Shown: piece after piece, positions 1 to 6,154 of the stretch
How the letters are laid out: each line of letters opens with the position of its first letter
How positions within the stretch are numbered: the first letter of the stretch is position 1
Assembly (NCBI GenBank): GCA_015487335.1
Contig: WFPZ01000139.1
Location: 1 to 7,358 of the forward strand
DNA from: Paracoccaceae bacterium
GTDB lineage: Bacteria > Pseudomonadota > Alphaproteobacteria > Rhodobacterales > Rhodobacteraceae
Direction: 5' to 3'
Length of the DNA: 7,358 nt
Program-made: the position numbers and the translations under genes
Notes under the pieces: model-generated
Databases searched by the model: none
Seen by the model: only the letters and a program-made list of their open reading frames with translations
What the model was told of the DNA's origin: nothing

Positions 1-12
1 GCCGAAATCTCT

Positions 13-3000
13 TCAGCTGCACCCCGAGGTCGCCCCGCAGGTGTTGCACTTCATGCAGGTGCCGTTGCGCACCAGCGTGTAGTTTCCGCATTCGCCGCAG
101 GGGTCGCCCTCGTAGCCCTGCATCTTCGCGCGGGCGCGGGCATCGGCCTGAAGCGAGGTGCCGGCGCTCTCGAAGCTGGCCGCGGCCTCGGAAAAGCCCC
201 CCGCCGTCACCGTGTCCGAGGCCAGCGCCGTCCGGGCTTCGCCGGATGCCGGGGCCGAGGCCCGCACCCCGCCCTGCAGCACCATCAGCTCCTGCGGCAG
301 ACGCTTGCGCAGATAGCCCGTGGAGGAGATCTGGCGCAGCACCTCCAGCGAGCGCGAAGCCGCCTCGCCGCTCAGCTCGCGGATGTTGGACACCCCCTCC
401 TCGGCACCGCGGCCGAGATCGTCGAACCGCGCGCCCTCGGGCTCGATATGGGCCAGATCGGTGCGGTCGAGGTAGCTCACCGCCAGCTCGCGGAAGATGT
501 AGTCGAGGATCGAGGTGGCGTTCTTGATGCTGTCGTTGCCCTGCACCGCTCCGGCGGGCTCGAACTTGGTGAAGGTGAAGGCATCCACGAACTCCTCCAG
601 CGGCACCCCGTACTGCAGGCCCACCGAGACGGCGATGGCGAAGTTGTTCATCATGGCGCGAAAGCCCGCGCCCTCCTTGTGCATGTCGATGAAGATCTCG
701 CCCAGAGAGCCGTCCTCGTATTCGCCGGTGCGCAGATAGACCTTGTGCCCGCCGACGATCGCCTTCTGGGTGTAGCCCTTGCGCCGTTCGGGCAGCTTCA
801 CCCGGCCGCGCGGCACCTCCTTGATCACCACCTTCTCGACAACCTTCTCGGCCAGGACCGCCGCCTTTTCCGGGGCGCTGCCCGAGGCCAGGATCTCTTC
901 GGCCTCGTCGTCGTCCTCGATCAGGGCCGAGGCCAGCGGCTGGCTGAGCTTGGAGCCGTCGCGGTAAAGCGCATTGGCCTTCACCCCGAGCGACCAGCTC
1001 AGCTCGTAGGCCGCGAGGCAATCCTCGATGGTGGCGTCATTGGGCATGTTGATGGTCTTGGAGATCGCCCCCGAGATGAAGCTCTGCGCCGCCGCCATCA
1101 TCTTGATGTGACTTTCCACCGAAAGATAGCGCTTGCCCTTGCGCCCGCAGACATTGGCGCAATCGAAGACGCTGTAATGCTCTTCCTTCAGGTGCGGCGC
1201 GCCCTCCAGCGTCATGGTTCCGCAGACGTGGTCGTTGGCCGCCTCGATGTCGCGGCGCGAGAACCCGAGGTGGCGCAGCAGGTCGAAGCTCGGGTCATTC
1301 AGCTTCTCGGCCGGGATGCCCAGCGTCCTGGTGCAGAACTCCTCGCCCAGGGTCCACTGGTTGAACACGAAGCGGATGTCGAAGGCCGAGGGCAGCGCGG
1401 CCTCGATCTTCTCGATCTCGGCCGGCCCGAAGCCGTGGCCGATGAGCGCCGTGTGGTTGATGCCCGGCGCGTTGCCCAGCGTGCCGTGGCCCACCGCATA
1501 GGAGATGATCTCCTCGATCTGGGCGCTCGAATAGCCCAGCTTCTCGAGCGCGGCCGGCACCGAACGGTTGATGATCTTGAAATAGCCGCCGCCTGCGAGC
1601 TTCTTGAACTTCACCAGCGCGAAATCGGGCTCGATCCCGGTGGTGTCGCAATCCATCACCAGCCCGATGGTGCCGGTGGGCGCGATCACCGTGGTCTGGG
1701 CGTTTCGGTAGCCGTGCTTGCGGCCCAGCTCCAGCGCCTCGTCCCATGCGCCCCGGGCCAGCTCCACCAGCCGCTTGTCGGGGCAGCTGGCATGATCCAG
1801 CGGAACAGGTTTGACCGCCAGCCCCTTGTAACCCTTGTCCTTTCCGTAAGCGGCGGTGCGGTGGTTGGCGATCACCCGCAGCATGTGCCGGGCATTGCGC
1901 TCATATCCCGCAAACGGGCCCAGCTCGGCGGCGATCTCGGCCGAGGTGGCGTAGGCCACGCCGGTCATGATCGCGGTGAGCGCGCCGCACAGCGCCCGGC
2001 CCTCGTCGCTGTCGTAGCCGATCCCGAGGTTCATCAGCAGCCCGCCGATATTGGCATATCCCAGCCCCAGCGTGCGGAAGTCGTGGGACAGCTGCGCGAT
2101 TTCCTTCGACGGGAACTGCGCCATCATCACGCTGATCTCCAGCGTCAGCGTCCACAGCCGCGTGGCGTGCATGTACTCCTCGGCCTGGAACTCGCCGTCG
2201 CGCAGGAAGGCCAGCAGGTTCATCGAGGCCAGGTTGCAGGCGGTGTCGTCGAGGAACATGTATTCCGAGCACGGGTTGGAGCCGCGAATCGGGCCGTCCT
2301 CGGGGCAGGTGTGCCAGGCGTTGATGGTATCGTGAAACTGGATCCCCGGATCGGCGCAGGACCAGGCGGCGTGGCCGACCTGCTCCCACAGCTCGCGCGC
2401 CTTCACCACCTTGGCCACCTTGCCGTCGGTGCGGCGGATCAGCTCCCAGTCGGCATCCTCGCGCACCGCCTTGAGGAAGGCGTCGGTGACGCGCACCGAG
2501 TTGTTGGAGTTCTGCCCCGATACGGTGGAATAGGCCTCGCTGTCCCAGTCGGTATCGTAGGTGGGAAACTCGATCGAGCTGTAGCCCTGCCTGGCGTAGT
2601 CGAGCACCCTCTTGACGTAATTCTCCGGAATGGCGGCCTTTTTCGCCGCGCGGATCGCCGCCTTCAGGGCCGGGTTCTTCTTCGGATCGACGGCGTCTTC
2701 GGTCGCTCCGTCCCAGGCGCGCACGGCGGCGAAGATCTCGTTGAGGTGGCGTTCGTGCATCTTCGAACCGGCCACCAGGCTGGCCACCTTCTGCTCTTCG
2801 ATGACCTTCCAGTTGATGAATTCCTCGATGTCGGGGTGATCCATGTCGCAGATCACCATCTTGGCGGCCCGGCGCGTCGTGCCGCCCGACTTGATGGCCC
2901 CCGCCGCACGGTCGCCGATGCGCAGGAAACCCATCAGGCCGGACGACTTGCCCCCGCCCGACAGCGGCTCGCCGTCGGCGCGCAGGGAGGAAAAGTTCGT

Positions 3001-3696
3001 GCCGGTGCCCGAGCCGTATTTGAACAGCCGCGCCTCGCGCACCCACAGATCCATGATGCCGCCCTCGCCCACCAGATCATCCTTCACCGACTGGATGAAG
3101 CAGGCGTGCGGCTGGGGGTGTTCGTAGGCGCTGGCCGAGCGGGTCAGCTCGCCGGTTTCGTGATCCACGTAGTAGTGGCCCTGCCCCGGCCCGTCGATGC
3201 CGTAGGCCCAGTGCAGGCCGGTGTTGAACCACTGCGGGCTGTTGGGGGCACCGCGCTGGGTGGCCAGCATGTGGCGCATCTCGTCGTAATAGGCGCGCGC
3301 GTCCTCTTGGGAGGAGAAATAGCCGCCCTTCCAGCCCCAGTAGGCCCAGGCCCCGGCCAGCCGGTCGAAGACCTGCCTGGCAGAGGTTTCGCCGATGTAG
3401 CGCTCCTCCTCGGGCAGTTCGGCCAGAGCCTCCTCGTCGGCCACCGAGCGCCACAGGAACTCGGGCACGCCCTTTTCGCGCACACGCTTGAGCCGCGCCG
3501 GCACCCCGGCCTTGCGGAAGTATTTCTGGGCGATCACGTCCGAGGCCACCTGGCTCCAGCTCGCAGGCACTTCCAGCTCTTCGAGACGGAAGACCACCGT
3601 CCCGTCGGGGTTGCGAATCTCCGAGGAGGTGGTGGTGAACTCCACCCCTCCATATGCACCTTCACCTGCCGTCGTGAATTTTCTTTCGATCTTCAT
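13..3696 (-). CDS. nrdJ: Class II adenosylcobalamin-dependent ribonucleoside reductase
   Basis: This cytoplasmic enzyme reduces ribonucleotides to deoxyribonucleotides, using a thiyl radical generated from adenosylcobalamin, so it needs neither oxygen nor a separate radical subunit. The protein is 1227 aa and complete. Visible motifs are HACF with the first redox cysteine (C199), the active-site loop NPCSE (N474, C476 as probable radical cysteine, E478), the second redox cysteine C487 in DDTACNLAS, and the PTGTIG phosphate loop at 673-678. A TSCPD-type domain lies at roughly 965-1070. An Ala/Ser-rich linker leads to a C-terminal cysteine cluster (C1200, C1203, C1214, C1217, C1220, C1226), which probably binds metal or re-reduces the active site. 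I chose the ATG at 3694-3696 because the protein there begins MKIERKF, as in relatives. The frame stays open 25 codons further upstream, but that extension looks like leader sequence. The ribosome site is weak (GGGG, 9 bases before ATG). Possible NrdR boxes lie about 200 bases upstream. Confidence 0.97.
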   Translation of the reverse strand: MKIERKFTTAGEGAYGGVEFTTTSSEIRNPDGTVVFRLEELEVPASWSQVASDVIAQKYFRKAGVPARLKRVREKGVPEFLWRSVADEEALAELPEEERYIGETSARQVFDRLAGAWAYWGWKGGYFSSQEDARAYYDEMRHMLATQRGAPNSPQWFNTGLHWAYGIDGPGQGHYYVDHETGELTRSASAYEHPQPHACFIQSVKDDLVGEGGIMDLWVREARLFKYGSGTGTNFSSLRADGEPLSGGGKSSGLMGFLRIGDRAAGAIKSGGTTRRAAKMVICDMDHPDIEEFINWKVIEEQKVASLVAGSKMHERHLNEIFAAVRAWDGATEDAVDPKKNPALKAAIRAAKKAAIPENYVKRVLDYARQGYSSIEFPTYDTDWDSEAYSTVSGQNSNNSVRVTDAFLKAVREDADWELIRRTDGKVAKVVKARELWEQVGHAAWSCADPGIQFHDTINAWHTCPEDGPIRGSNPCSEYMFLDDTACNLASMNLLAFLRDGEFQAEEYMHATRLWTLTLEISVMMAQFPSKEIAQLSHDFRTLGLGYANIGGLLMNLGIGYDSDEGRALCGALTAIMTGVAYATSAEIAAELGPFAGYERNARHMLRVIANHRTAAYGKDKGYKGLAVKPVPLDHASCPDKRLVELARGAWDEALELGRKHGYRNAQTTVIAPTGTIGLVMDCDTTGIEPDFALVKFKKLAGGGYFKIINRSVPAALEKLGYSSAQIEEIISYAVGHGTLGNAPGINHTALIGHGFGPAEIEKIEAALPSAFDIRFVFNQWTLGEEFCTRTLGIPAEKLNDPSFDLLRHLGFSRRDIEAANDHVCGTMTLEGAPHLKEEHYSVFDCANVCGRKGKRYLSVESHIKMMAAAQSFISGAISKTINMPNDATIEDCLAAYELSWSLGVKANALYRDGSKLSQPLASALIEDDDEAEEILASGSAPEKAAVLAEKVVEKVVIKEVPRGRVKLPERRKGYTQKAIVGGHKVYLRTGEYEDGSLGEIFIDMHKEGAGFRAMMNNFAIAVSVGLQYGVPLEEFVDAFTFTKFEPAGAVQGNDSIKNATSILDYIFRELAVSYLDRTDLAHIEPEGARFDDLGRGAEEGVSNIRELSGEAASRSLEVLRQISSTGYLRKRLPQELMVLQGGVRASAPASGEARTALASDTVTAGGFSEAAASFESAGTSLQADARARAKMQGYEGDPCGECGNYTLVRNGTCMKCNTCGATSGCS

Positions 3697-3772
3697 TCGA
3701 ACTTGCCCCGTGACTTTCCCGGCTTCTCCTAGATGCGCCCGTCCTGCGCGGACCGCACCGGCTTGCGCCATC

Positions 3773-3893
3773 CGGGGAAGGACGAAAAAAGGGAAGACCG
3801 TTCACGGACGCGAACGCGCCGCACCACTCTGGCCCCGGGCCCGTATCCGGGCTTCGGCCGTTACTGATGAACTTTTCCCTTTTTCCGGCCCCG
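3773..3893 (-). promoter_or_regulatory. Possible structured 5' leader RNA of nrdJ
   Basis: Read as minus-strand RNA, this stretch can fold into a branched structure. An outer helix CGGGG/CCCCG pairs 3889-3893 with 3773-3777. An inner perfect 10-bp helix AAAAAGGGAA/TTCCCTTTTT pairs 3875-3884 with 3786-3795. Inside it, one hairpin has a GCCCG/CGGGC stem with a four-base loop (3839-3852), extendable by GGCC/GGCC (3856-3859 with 3831-3834). A second has CGTTC/GAACG (3799-3816). The structure starts just after the NrdR box and ends about 75 bases before the nrdJ ATG. The pairing is seen in the sequence; that it acts as a cis-regulatory RNA is inference. The U-rich 3' strand of the long helix could instead act as a weak terminator tail if the helix opens. 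Part of the 10-bp match is an A-run, so chance is possible. Confidence 0.35.
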
Positions 3894-3894
3894 A

Positions 3895-3910
3895 CCACAA
3901 AATGTTGTGG
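3895..3910. promoter_or_regulatory. NrdR box 1 upstream of nrdJ
   Basis: CCACAAAATGTTGTGG is a 16-bp palindrome with perfect CCACAA and TTGTGG arms. It fits the known NrdR box (roughly acaCwAtATaTwGtgt) at almost all of the conserved core positions. NrdR is an ATP-cone zinc-finger repressor that shuts ribonucleotide reductase operons when dATP is high. Lying about 200 bases before the nrdJ start codon, on the only ribonucleotide reductase gene in view, it fits repression of nrdJ. No nrdR gene is in the window. Confidence 0.75.
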
Positions 3911-3925
3911 CCATCCGGATGACAC

Positions 3926-3941
3926 CCACAACCTGACGTAG
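3926..3941. promoter_or_regulatory. Degenerate NrdR box 2, 31 bp from box 1
   Basis: CCACAACCTGACGTAG keeps one exact half-site (CCACAA, identical to that of box 1), while the other half is decayed. Its start is exactly 31 bp from the start of box 1, about three helical turns. That is the tandem spacing known for paired NrdR boxes, which lets NrdR bind cooperatively on one face of the DNA. Taken alone the site would be unconvincing; the spacing is the main support. Confidence 0.5.
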
Positions 3942-3959
3942 ACATCCCCGGCCGGTCAA
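3931..3959 (-). promoter_or_regulatory. Possible nrdJ promoter (-35 TTGACC)
   Basis: On the minus strand TTGACC (3954-3959) matches five of six bases of the sigma-70 type -35 element. A 17-bp spacing places the -10 at 3931-3936, which reads TCAGGT and is a poor match. If real, transcription would start near 3924 and give a leader of about 228 bases. NrdR box 2 would then overlap the -10 and box 1 would lie just downstream of the start, which suits repression. An alternative -10 is GATAGT further upstream, next to the DnaA-like site. Both are tentative. Confidence 0.25.
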
Positions 3960-3973
3960 CGGAAAAATTTGCA

Positions 3974-3982
3974 CTATCCACA
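3974..3982 (+). promoter_or_regulatory. DnaA-box-like nonamer upstream of nrdJ
   Basis: CTATCCACA matches the DnaA box TTATNCACA at all but the first base. It sits 32 bases beyond NrdR box 2, just upstream of the candidate -35. DnaA is known to bind the nrdAB promoter in E. coli and ties nucleotide supply to replication initiation. A single one-mismatch nonamer is weak evidence on its own. Confidence 0.3.
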
Positions 3983-4138
3983 AGTTTTTCGAGTTGACGA
4001 AAGGCCAGATGCAGAACTGCGGAAATGCCGCGTGATTCACCCCCTGGCGCTGCGGCTTCCCGCGCCGGCAGGAAACGGCCTTGCAGGCACAACTTAGAGC
4101 GACTTCGTGACAAGATGGATGAACCCGGGGCCGGCGCA

Positions 4139-4161
4139 TCCGCCGCCTGCTGCGCGGCGGA
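4139..4161. repeat. Perfect 8-bp inverted repeat
   Basis: TCCGCCGC and GCGGCGGA form a perfect 8-bp stem around a 7-base loop. It lies about 48 bases past the 3' end of the tRNA-Pro gene in the direction of tRNA transcription. No T-run follows on either strand, so it is not a standard intrinsic terminator. It could still end or protect the tRNA transcript, or be a protein-binding palindrome. The function is unknown. Confidence 0.45.
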
Positions 4162-4208
4162 ATCTGTTGCCCGACTCCCACAACCGGGAAAATCACGCCT
4201 GGCGAGGA

Positions 4209-4285
4209 TGGTCGGGGCGGCGAGATTCGAACTCACGACCCCCTGTTCCCAAAACAGGTGCGCTACCAGACTGCGCCACGCCCCG
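4209..4285 (-). tRNA. tRNA-Pro (anticodon UGG), CCA encoded
   Basis: The minus strand folds as a complete 77-base tRNA. It has a 7-bp acceptor stem CGGGGCG/CGCCCCG with the C1-G72 pair typical of bacterial tRNA-Pro, and a GCGC/GCGC D stem. The anticodon stem CCTGT/ACAGG carries loop TTTGGGA, with anticodon TGG at 4249-4251. The T stem GTGAG/CTCGC closes the loop TTCGAAT. Discriminator A is followed by a genomic CCA (4209-4211). It reads CCA and, by wobble, other proline codons. No integrase or duplicated tRNA end is seen nearby, so it does not appear to be an occupied attachment site. Confidence 0.97.
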
Positions 4286-4295
4286 ACGCGCCTTC

Positions 4296-4301
4296 AATAT
4301 A
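4296..4301 (-). promoter_or_regulatory. -10-like element of the tRNA-Pro gene
   Basis: TATATT on the minus strand matches the -10 consensus at five of six positions and ends 10 bases before the mature tRNA 5' end, a sensible distance. This AT-rich patch stands out in otherwise GC-rich DNA. I do not see a good -35 at 16-18 bp, so the promoter remains provisional. Confidence 0.4.
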
Positions 4302-4308
4302 TAGGGAA

Positions 4309-4335
4309 TCCGCCGAAGGAAAGCCCCCGGGCGGA
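4309..4335 (-). terminator. Weak terminator-like hairpin after the DUF192 gene
   Basis: On the minus strand TCCGCC and GGCGGA form a 6-bp stem with a 15-base loop, starting 6 bases past the DUF192 stop codon. It is followed by TTCCCTATATATT rather than a clean T-run. The position is right for a terminator between the DUF192 gene and the tRNA, but the large loop and poor tail make it uncertain. Confidence 0.3.
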
Positions 4336-4341
4336 CAGAAC

Positions 4342-4818
4342 CTAGTCGCCCTCGCAGGGCCAGGCGGCCTTGTCCTGATCCACGGCCGGATGGCGCAGCT
4401 GGGTGCCCACGTCGATTCCGTAGCTCTCGCTCAGCCCGCCATTGATCTCGAGGACGAACTGGATGTCCTTGCCGCCGGGAATCGGGGTGGTGTCCAGGGG
4501 CTCGGCCATCTCCTTGATCCTGCGCACCGTTCCGGTCTCGTCCATGAACAGCATGTCGAGCGGGATCAGGGTGTTCTTCATCCAGAACGCCACCGACTGG
4601 GGCTTTTCGTAGACGAAGAGCATCCCGGCATTGCGCGGCATGGAGGGGCGGTCCATCAGCCCCTTGGCGCGCTCGGCGTCATCGTCGGCCACCTCGACCG
4701 AGAACATCGCCTGCCCCCAGTCCCCGCGAAGGAAAACCTTGTCCGGCGCGCAGTCTCCGAGCGCCTGCACGGGGCCTGCCATGACCGTTGCCGCCAGCGC
4801 CAGGATCGAAATTCTCAT
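4342..4818 (-). CDS. Secreted DUF192 family protein
   Basis: This is a 158-aa protein of the DUF192 family (Pfam PF02643), whose biochemical role is not established. Residues 1-19 look like a Sec signal peptide: MRIS, then an Ala/Leu/Val-rich core ending PVQA, with probable cleavage after A19. The mature protein is therefore likely periplasmic. The DUF192 domain spans about 38-143 and contains the hallmark FWMKNTLIPLDMLF stretch at 78-91, GMLF at 65-68 and a C-terminal VLEI. Two cysteines, C23 near the mature N-terminus and C155 in the last residues, could form a disulfide. I chose the ATG at 4816-4818 because AAGGGG lies 6 bases upstream and the signal peptide begins there. The frame extends 23 codons further, but without a ribosome site. 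It lies 93 bases downstream of the cold-shock gene and may share its transcript. Confidence 0.9.
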   Translation of the reverse strand: MRISILALAATVMAGPVQALGDCAPDKVFLRGDWGQAMFSVEVADDDAERAKGLMDRPSMPRNAGMLFVYEKPQSVAFWMKNTLIPLDMLFMDETGTVRRIKEMAEPLDTTPIPGGKDIQFVLEINGGLSESYGIDVGTQLRHPAVDQDKAAWPCEGD

Positions 4819-4911
4819 GGTAACCCCTTCAGATGTCTCGGCTGTCCGCCCCTGTATACCACAAGCACGGAGACCGGAAAGTAACATAAAGGGAAGTTCT
4901 CGGAAGGGCCT

Positions 4912-5433
4912 TCATTCCTTCAGGGCCGCGTCCCAGGCGGTTACCGAGGCGGCCATGCGCCCGCGCTTGCCCTCGATCACCCGCAGCCCGATCGCCTCGC
5001 CCGGCTGCAGGTCGGCAAAGCCCGACCGGCGCAGAACCTCCACATGCACGAAGATGTCCTCGTCGCTGCCGAAGACGTTGGCAAAGCCGAAGCCCTTGGC
5101 CTTGTCGAACCATTTCACCCGCGCCGGTTCCAGCGGCAGGTCGGCGGCGGAAAGTTCTTCGTTGTCGAGGTCTTCCAGCGGCGGGGCCGAATCGACCTTG
5201 GGCGGATCGATCCGGTGCACCTCCAGCGCCTGCATGCCACGCGCGGTTTCCTGGACGCTGATCTCGATGCCTGCGTTGTCGGCCACCGAGCTTTGCCCGA
5301 AATTGCGCAGCACGTTGGCGTGCAGCAGGATGTCGGCCCCGCCGTCCTCGGCCACCACGAAGCCGAAGCCCTTGGCAGGGTCGAACCACTTCACATGGCC
5401 GACGACCCTGCGAATCTCACTTTTGCGTTCCAT
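4912..5433 (-). CDS. Protein with two cold-shock domains
   Basis: This 173-aa cytoplasmic protein has two cold-shock (CspA-type OB-fold) domains, which bind single-stranded RNA or DNA and often act as RNA chaperones. Domain 1 (about 11-74) has VKWFD, RNP1 KGFGFV (21-26) and an RNP2-like DILLH (34-38). Domain 2 (about 104-168) repeats VKWFD, KGFGFA (113-118) and DIFVH (126-130). The linker (75-103) is Pro/Asp/Glu-rich. Classic CspA proteins are about 70 aa with one domain, so this is a tandem-domain form, which I recognise from alphaproteobacteria. The ATG at 5431-5433 is the first possible start, because an in-frame TAG lies nine codons upstream. The only nearby ribosome-like sequence is a close GGGAA. 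A small hairpin (5472-5487, stem GGTTT/AAACC) lies in its upstream region. It may be transcribed with the DUF192 gene. Confidence 0.92.
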   Translation of the reverse strand: MERKSEIRRVVGHVKWFDPAKGFGFVVAEDGGADILLHANVLRNFGQSSVADNAGIEISVQETARGMQALEVHRIDPPKVDSAPPLEDLDNEELSAADLPLEPARVKWFDKAKGFGFANVFGSDEDIFVHVEVLRRSGFADLQPGEAIGLRVIEGKRGRMAASVTAWDAALKE

Positions 5434-5517
5434 CGTTCCCAGGCAACGGTATTGCTCCTATCCCCACCAGAGGTTTGCGCCGAAACCGGCCTTCCTTTCA
5501 AGACGAAAAGCGGAGAA

Positions 5518-5539
5518 ACCCGGCGAAATGCCGCCGGGT
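5518..5539 (-). terminator. Intrinsic-type terminator after pdxH
   Basis: On the minus strand ACCCGGCG and CGCCGGGT form a perfect 8-bp stem with a 6-base loop GCATTT, followed by TTCTCCGCTTTT. It begins 9 bases past the pdxH stop codon. The T tract is interrupted, but stem strength and position fit an intrinsic terminator. It would separate pdxH transcription from the cold-shock gene. Confidence 0.65.
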
Positions 5540-5548
5540 CCGGCGATA

Positions 5549-6154
5549 TCAAGGGTTCAGCCGGCATACCGTCCATGGCTCCTCTAAACCCTTGCGGGAC
5601 CACCGGAATCTGTCGTGCAACCTGAACTTGCCGGCGGCCCAGAACTCCACTTCCAGCGGCATGATCCGGTAGCCGCCCCAAAACGGCGGCCGCTGCGGAT
5701 TGCGCCCGAAGGCGGCCTCGGCCCTGCGCACCGACTGCAACAGCATCTCGCGCGAATCCAGCGGCTCGGACTGGCGCGACACCCAGGCGCCGATCCGGCT
5801 GCCCAGCGGGCGCGTGCGATAGTAGGCGTCCGATTTCTCCTCGCTTTCGCGCTCGACCAGGCCGCGCACCCGCACCTGGCGGGCCAGAGACTTCCAGTGA
5901 AAGTTCAGCGCCGCCTTTCTGGATGCTTCAAGTTCGCGCCCTTTCACGCTGTTGTAATTGGTGAAAAACACGAAGGCGTCATCCTCGATCGCCTTGACGA
6001 GAATGATGCGCACATTCGGCATGCCCTCCGCATCCACCGTTGCCAGCGCCGCGGCGTTGGGGTCGGAAGGCTCCTTCGCCTCGGCCTCGGCCAGCCAGCG
6101 CCGGACGATGGCCATCGGATCGTCCCCCGAAAAGATGCCACTGCGACGGTTCAT
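5549..6154 (-). CDS. pdxH: Pyridoxamine/pyridoxine 5'-phosphate oxidase
   Basis: PdxH is an FMN-dependent, usually dimeric cytoplasmic enzyme. It oxidises pyridoxine or pyridoxamine 5'-phosphate with O2 to make pyridoxal phosphate, the last step of B6 synthesis and a salvage step. The 201-aa protein covers the whole family fold. Visible are RIILVK (49-54) and FFTNYNSVKGREL (63-75) for FMN binding, and YYRTRPLGSRIGAWVSRQS (111-129) with Y111, R115 and S119 matching E. coli Y129, R133 and S137. EFW (W172) and RLHDR (178-182) follow, where R178 and H180 match the substrate-binding R197 and H199. The protein ends RLNP, as the family does. The start at 6152-6154 is supported by GGAGG 5 bases upstream; the frame continues 41 codons further, but that part is not PdxH-like. 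It is divergent from fabI. Confidence 0.97.
   Translation of the reverse strand: MNRRSGIFSGDDPMAIVRRWLAEAEAKEPSDPNAAALATVDAEGMPNVRIILVKAIEDDAFVFFTNYNSVKGRELEASRKAALNFHWKSLARQVRVRGLVERESEEKSDAYYRTRPLGSRIGAWVSRQSEPLDSREMLLQSVRRAEAAFGRNPQRPPFWGGYRIMPLEVEFWAAGKFRLHDRFRWSRKGLEEPWTVCRLNP

Larger units (their letters stand above)
3697..4208. other. 512-base gap upstream of nrdJ, no gene
   Basis: I see no credible protein gene here. The open frames in this stretch are GC-driven, lack ribosome sites and resemble no family I know. The half nearer nrdJ (3697-3990) carries the possible promoter, NrdR boxes, DnaA-like site and structured leader listed separately. The half nearer the tRNA (3990-4208) contains one strong inverted repeat (4139-4161) and otherwise nothing I can name. 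I looked for the conserved cobalamin-riboswitch core and B12 box on the minus strand and did not find them. Confidence 0.6.

Noticed and set aside
448..3732. A 1094-codon open frame on the plus strand, antisense to nrdJ
   Set aside because: It is the complementary-strand shadow of a GC-rich gene with strong third-position bias. Its translation resembles no family and is full of His/Val/Gly/Leu repeats typical of antisense GC-rich reading. The nrdJ frame is unmistakable.
3697..4000. Cobalamin riboswitch upstream of the B12-dependent nrdJ
   Set aside because: It would make biological sense, but I found neither the conserved B12 box nor the GCCACTG-type core on the minus strand. The structure seen there is different.
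3802..4236. Minus-strand open frames of 111-144 codons in the nrdJ-tRNA gap
   Set aside because: They overlap the tRNA and/or the regulatory palindromes, lack ribosome sites and resemble no known protein, so they look like chance frames in GC-rich DNA.
4209..4285. tRNA-Pro as an integration site for a mobile element
   Set aside because: No integrase, no duplicated tRNA 3' end and no change in base composition appear on either side. The neighbours are core genes.
4258..4884. A 208-codon plus-strand frame over the DUF192 gene
   Set aside because: It is an antisense shadow that also runs through the tRNA end. The minus-strand DUF192 frame has a signal peptide, family motifs and a good ribosome site.
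4819..4911. A separate promoter for the DUF192 gene (TATACA near 4850-4860)
   Set aside because: The hexamer is -10-like, but no acceptable -35 stands 16-18 bp away, so I did not annotate it.
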